A DNA stretch of 7,118 nucleotides, taken from Pseudomonadota bacterium. GTDB lineage: Bacteria; Pseudomonadota; Alphaproteobacteria; Rhizobiales; Xanthobacteraceae. The stretch lies in contig JAEZEU010000448.1 in the NCBI GenBank assembly GCA_023432885.1, positions 1-7,118 of the forward strand, in the 5' to 3' direction. Position 1 is the first letter of the stretch. Every line of letters starts with the position of its first letter. The position numbers and the translations under genes were made by a program. Positions 4,948 to 7,118 of the stretch are shown here, piece by piece. The notes under the pieces are model-generated. The model saw only the letters and a list, made by a program, of their open reading frames with translations. It had not been told where the DNA came from and made no database searches.

Positions 4948-6912
4948 ATGGCCCATTCGCATTCGCAAGCCCACGCGCCAGCGAGCGAACCTGCTGCCGC
5001 GACCTCTCCCGAGAAAGCAACCTTGATCGGGACATTGGTGCATTTGTGGCCGTACATCTGGCCGAGCGACCGCTCCGATCTGAAGATGCGCGTGGTCTGG
5101 GCGATGGTGCTGCTGCTCGTCGCCAAGCTCGCGACGCTGTCCGTACCCTTCACTTTCAAATGGGCGATCGACGCGCTGACCGGCTCCAACACGGCGCCAG
5201 TAGAGCCGTCAAACTGGATGCTTTGGCTGATCGCCTCGCCGCTGCTGATGACGCTCGGCTATGGCGGCATGCGCGTGCTCATGGCGCTGCTGACGCAATG
5301 GCGCGACGGCATCTTTGCCCGCGTCGCCATGCATGCGGTGAGGAAGCTCGCCTACATCACCTTCGTCCACATGCACGAACTGTCGCTGCGCTTCCATCTC
5401 GAGCGCAAGACGGGCGGCTTGACGCGCATTCTCGAGCGTGGCCGCACCGGCATCGAGGTGATCGTACGCATGGTGATCCTGCAGCTGATCCCGACCCTGG
5501 TCGAGGTGACGCTGATGTTCGGCGTGCTGTTCTGGCAGTTCGACTGGCGCTATGTGCTGGCAACCGCGGTCATGGTCGGCGCCTACATGTATTACACCTA
5601 CATCGCGACCGAGTGGCGGATCGAAATCCGTCGCAAGATGAACGATTCCGATACGGAAGCGAACACCAAGGCGATCGACTCCCTGCTGAACTACGAGACC
5701 GTGAAATATTTCGGCGCGGAAGAGCGTGAAGCCAGGCGCTATGACCGCTCGATGGAACGTTACGAAGAGGCGAGCGTACGCACCTATACGTCGCTGGCGG
5801 TCCTCAACGCCGGACAGGCCGTGATCTTCACCGCCGGCCTGACCGCGACCATGATCATGTGCGCGATCGGCGTCCGCAACGGCACCCACACGGTTGGCGA
5901 TTTCGTGCTGATCAACGCCATGATGATCCAGCTTTACGTGCCGCTCAATTTCATGGGCATGGTCTATCGCGAGATCAAGCAGGCGATCATCGACATCGAG
6001 AAGATGTTCAGCGTGCTCGCGCGCGACCCCGAGATCAAGGATGTGCCCGGCGCAAAGCCGCTGGCGGTGACCGCGGGCAATGTGCGTTTCGAGGACGTGC
6101 GTTTCGCCTATGAACCGGACCGGCCGATCCTCAAGGGGTTGAGCTTCGAGGTGCCGGCGGGCAAGACGGTCGCGATCGTCGGTCCCTCCGGCGCGGGCAA
6201 GTCCACCATCTCGCGGCTCCTGTTCCGCCTCTATGACGTCTCCGGCGGCAGGATCCTGATCGACGGGCAGGACATCAGGGCCGTCACGCAAAGTTCGCTG
6301 CGCGCCGCCATCGGCATGGTGCCGCAGGACACCGTGCTGTTCAACGACACCATCCGCTACAACATCCGCTACGGCCGGTGGGACGCCAGCGATGCGGAGG
6401 TGGAGGAGGCGGCCCGGCTGGCGCAGATCGACGGTTTTATCAAGGCTTCGCCGAAGGGGTATGAAACCCAGGTCGGCGAGCGAGGCCTTAAATTGTCCGG
6501 CGGCGAAAAGCAGCGTGTGGCCATTGCGCGCACCGTTCTGAAGGCGCCGCCGATCCTGGTGCTGGACGAGGCGACCTCGGCGCTCGACAGCCACACCGAG
6601 CACGAAATCCAGGGCGCGCTGGAGCGCGTCTCGCGTAATCGCACGTCGCTCGTCATCGCGCACCGGCTTTCCACCATCGTTGCCGCCGACGAGATCATCG
6701 TGATCGACCAGGGCAAGATCGCCGAGCGCGGCACCCACGGGCAGCTTTTGGATTCCGGTGGGCTTTATGCCAGTATGTGGAACCGGCAGCGCGAAGCGGA
6801 GGCAGCCCGCGAAAAGCTTGCGCAGATCGACGAGGGTCTCGAGGCGCCGAACCGCGCACCGCCGCCGGTCGACGATCGGCTTAACGATCCGGCGGTGACG
6901 GCTGCGGAATAG
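4948..6912 (+). CDS. atm1: Atm1/ABCB7-type half-size ABC exporter
   Basis: Inner-membrane exporter with fused membrane and ATPase domains, working as a homodimer. Relatives (mitochondrial Atm1/ABCB7, Novosphingobium NaAtm1) export glutathione-linked sulfur or metal compounds, serving Fe-S assembly outside mitochondria or heavy-metal defence. The 654 residues begin with a His-rich segment (MAHSHSQAHAP), then six membrane spans between about residues 45 and 350. Atm1-type signatures are TRILERGRTGIEVI, NYETVKYFGAEEREARRYD and LNFMGMVYREIKQAIIDIEK. The ATPase domain is complete: Walker A GPSGAGKST (412-420), Q-loop at VPQDTVLF, signature LSGGEKQR (from 516), Walker B ILVLDEATSALD (Asp540, Glu541), and H-loop His572. 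A Pro-rich charged tail ends the protein. ATG 4948 is chosen over TTG 4945 by codon type and by CAAGG 8 bases upstream. The family is sure; the exported molecule is inference. Confidence 0.94.
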   Translation: MAHSHSQAHAPASEPAAATSPEKATLIGTLVHLWPYIWPSDRSDLKMRVVWAMVLLLVAKLATLSVPFTFKWAIDALTGSNTAPVEPSNWMLWLIASPLLMTLGYGGMRVLMALLTQWRDGIFARVAMHAVRKLAYITFVHMHELSLRFHLERKTGGLTRILERGRTGIEVIVRMVILQLIPTLVEVTLMFGVLFWQFDWRYVLATAVMVGAYMYYTYIATEWRIEIRRKMNDSDTEANTKAIDSLLNYETVKYFGAEEREARRYDRSMERYEEASVRTYTSLAVLNAGQAVIFTAGLTATMIMCAIGVRNGTHTVGDFVLINAMMIQLYVPLNFMGMVYREIKQAIIDIEKMFSVLARDPEIKDVPGAKPLAVTAGNVRFEDVRFAYEPDRPILKGLSFEVPAGKTVAIVGPSGAGKSTISRLLFRLYDVSGGRILIDGQDIRAVTQSSLRAAIGMVPQDTVLFNDTIRYNIRYGRWDASDAEVEEAARLAQIDGFIKASPKGYETQVGERGLKLSGGEKQRVAIARTVLKAPPILVLDEATSALDSHTEHEIQGALERVSRNRTSLVIAHRLSTIVAADEIIVIDQGKIAERGTHGQLLDSGGLYASMWNRQREAEAAREKLAQIDEGLEAPNRAPPPVDDRLNDPAVTAAE

Positions 6913-6944
6913 ACGGGTTCAGCTTGCTTGCCGATCGTGTCAGG

Positions 6945-6997
6945 CATCGCGTTTTCGAGCGAAGTGGGTACCGGGCTGCGTCAAGAAAACACCTCAA
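6945..6997. repeat. REP-like short interspersed palindrome between atm1 and psd
   Basis: GTTTTC (6951-6956) pairs with GAAAAC (6985-6990), enclosing GAGCGAAGTGGGTACCGG with a central GGTACC (6968-6973). From memory the string GTTTTCGAGCGAAGTGG, followed by a GGTACCGG-like core and AAGAAAAC, is a very common short repeat in Bradyrhizobium and related genomes. Here the right end has decayed (ACACC where GCG would extend the arm). It occupies the middle of the 108-bp gap after the exporter stop; the rest of that gap shows no clear promoter or T-run terminator. Possible roles are transcript end stabilisation or none. Confidence 0.6.
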
Positions 6998-7020
6998 ACC
7001 AACAGAGTCAGTGAGAAGCA

Positions 7021-7118
7021 ATGTCCATCGGCAATTCCATCCGCGCGCAAATCCCGCCGATCCATCCCGAAGGCTACCCGTTCATCGGCGGCTTTGCGCT
7101 GGCAAGCCTCATCCTGTT
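7021..7118 (+). CDS. psd: Phosphatidylserine decarboxylase, N-terminal fragment cut by the window edge
   Basis: Only 32 codons are present. The sequence MSIGNSIRAQIPPIHPEGYP followed by FIGGFALASLIL matches the conserved N-terminus of the short alphaproteobacterial Psd proteins, where P-x-H-x-E-G-Y/W-P-F-I leads into the first hydrophobic helix. The enzyme is membrane-bound, is made as a proenzyme that cleaves itself to form a pyruvoyl cofactor, and decarboxylates phosphatidylserine to phosphatidylethanolamine. The catalytic and self-cleavage motifs lie beyond the window. GAGAAG (7013-7018) just ahead of the ATG may serve as ribosome site, though its spacing is short. In related genomes psd is commonly followed by pssA, the preceding step of the pathway, which would be off the end here. 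Identification rests on the N-terminal pattern alone. Confidence 0.82.
   Translation, partial: MSIGNSIRAQIPPIHPEGYPFIGGFALASLIL

Noticed and set aside
4752..5192. N-terminal extension of the LOG gene back to 5192
   Set aside because: It would cross the divergent promoter region and run antisense into the exporter; the Rossmann fold begins just after 4751, so the extension is non-coding.
5209..6738. 509-residue open frame on the minus strand opposite the ABC exporter
   Set aside because: Despite its length it is antisense to a gene with all ABC motifs intact; composition (His, Asp, Arg-rich, no hydrophobic core) is typical of an antisense shadow.

Overview
The window is high-GC bacterial DNA with a housekeeping gene set. 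Protein flavour (Atm1-type ABC exporter, alphaproteobacterial-style Psd N-terminus, citramalate synthase next to cysS) and intergenic palindromes that resemble dispersed repeats of Bradyrhizobium and relatives point to an alphaproteobacterium of the Bradyrhizobium/Rhodopseudomonas group. The genus is inference from recall, not from a search.

Layout. Bases 1-1266 hold the 3' part of cysS (cysteinyl-tRNA synthetase; the N-terminus with the HIGH motif lies before the window). Its stop overlaps the start of a 37-residue single-span membrane microprotein (1266-1379). A gap of about 220 bp follows (1380-1599), filled mostly by a composite inverted repeat. Next comes a YafP-like GNAT acetyltransferase (1600-2106), overlapping cimA (2103-3701) by 4 bp in an ATGA junction; CimA makes (R)-citramalate for isoleucine synthesis. 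A long palindrome (3701-3819) separates cimA from two minus-strand genes: a 58-residue protein of unknown function (3819-3995) and a LOG/TIGR00730-type Rossmann-fold nucleoside-5'-monophosphate phosphoribohydrolase (4146-4751). A divergent intergenic region with a GC-rich hairpin leads into an Atm1/ABCB7-type half-size ABC exporter (4948-6912). After a short REP-like element the window ends in the first 32 codons of psd (phosphatidylserine decarboxylase, from 7021).

How they fit together. The genes serve separate core tasks: charging of tRNA-Cys, isoleucine precursor synthesis, nucleotide hydrolysis, export of a glutathione-linked sulfur or metal species, and phosphatidylethanolamine synthesis. 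Only cysS/microprotein and GNAT/cimA look translationally coupled. I found no phage, CRISPR, toxin-antitoxin, transposase or tRNA/rRNA gene, and no convincing new multi-gene system. The less ordinary content is the overlapping microprotein, the small minus-strand protein, and the fact that the four main intergenic gaps each carry a different palindromic element.
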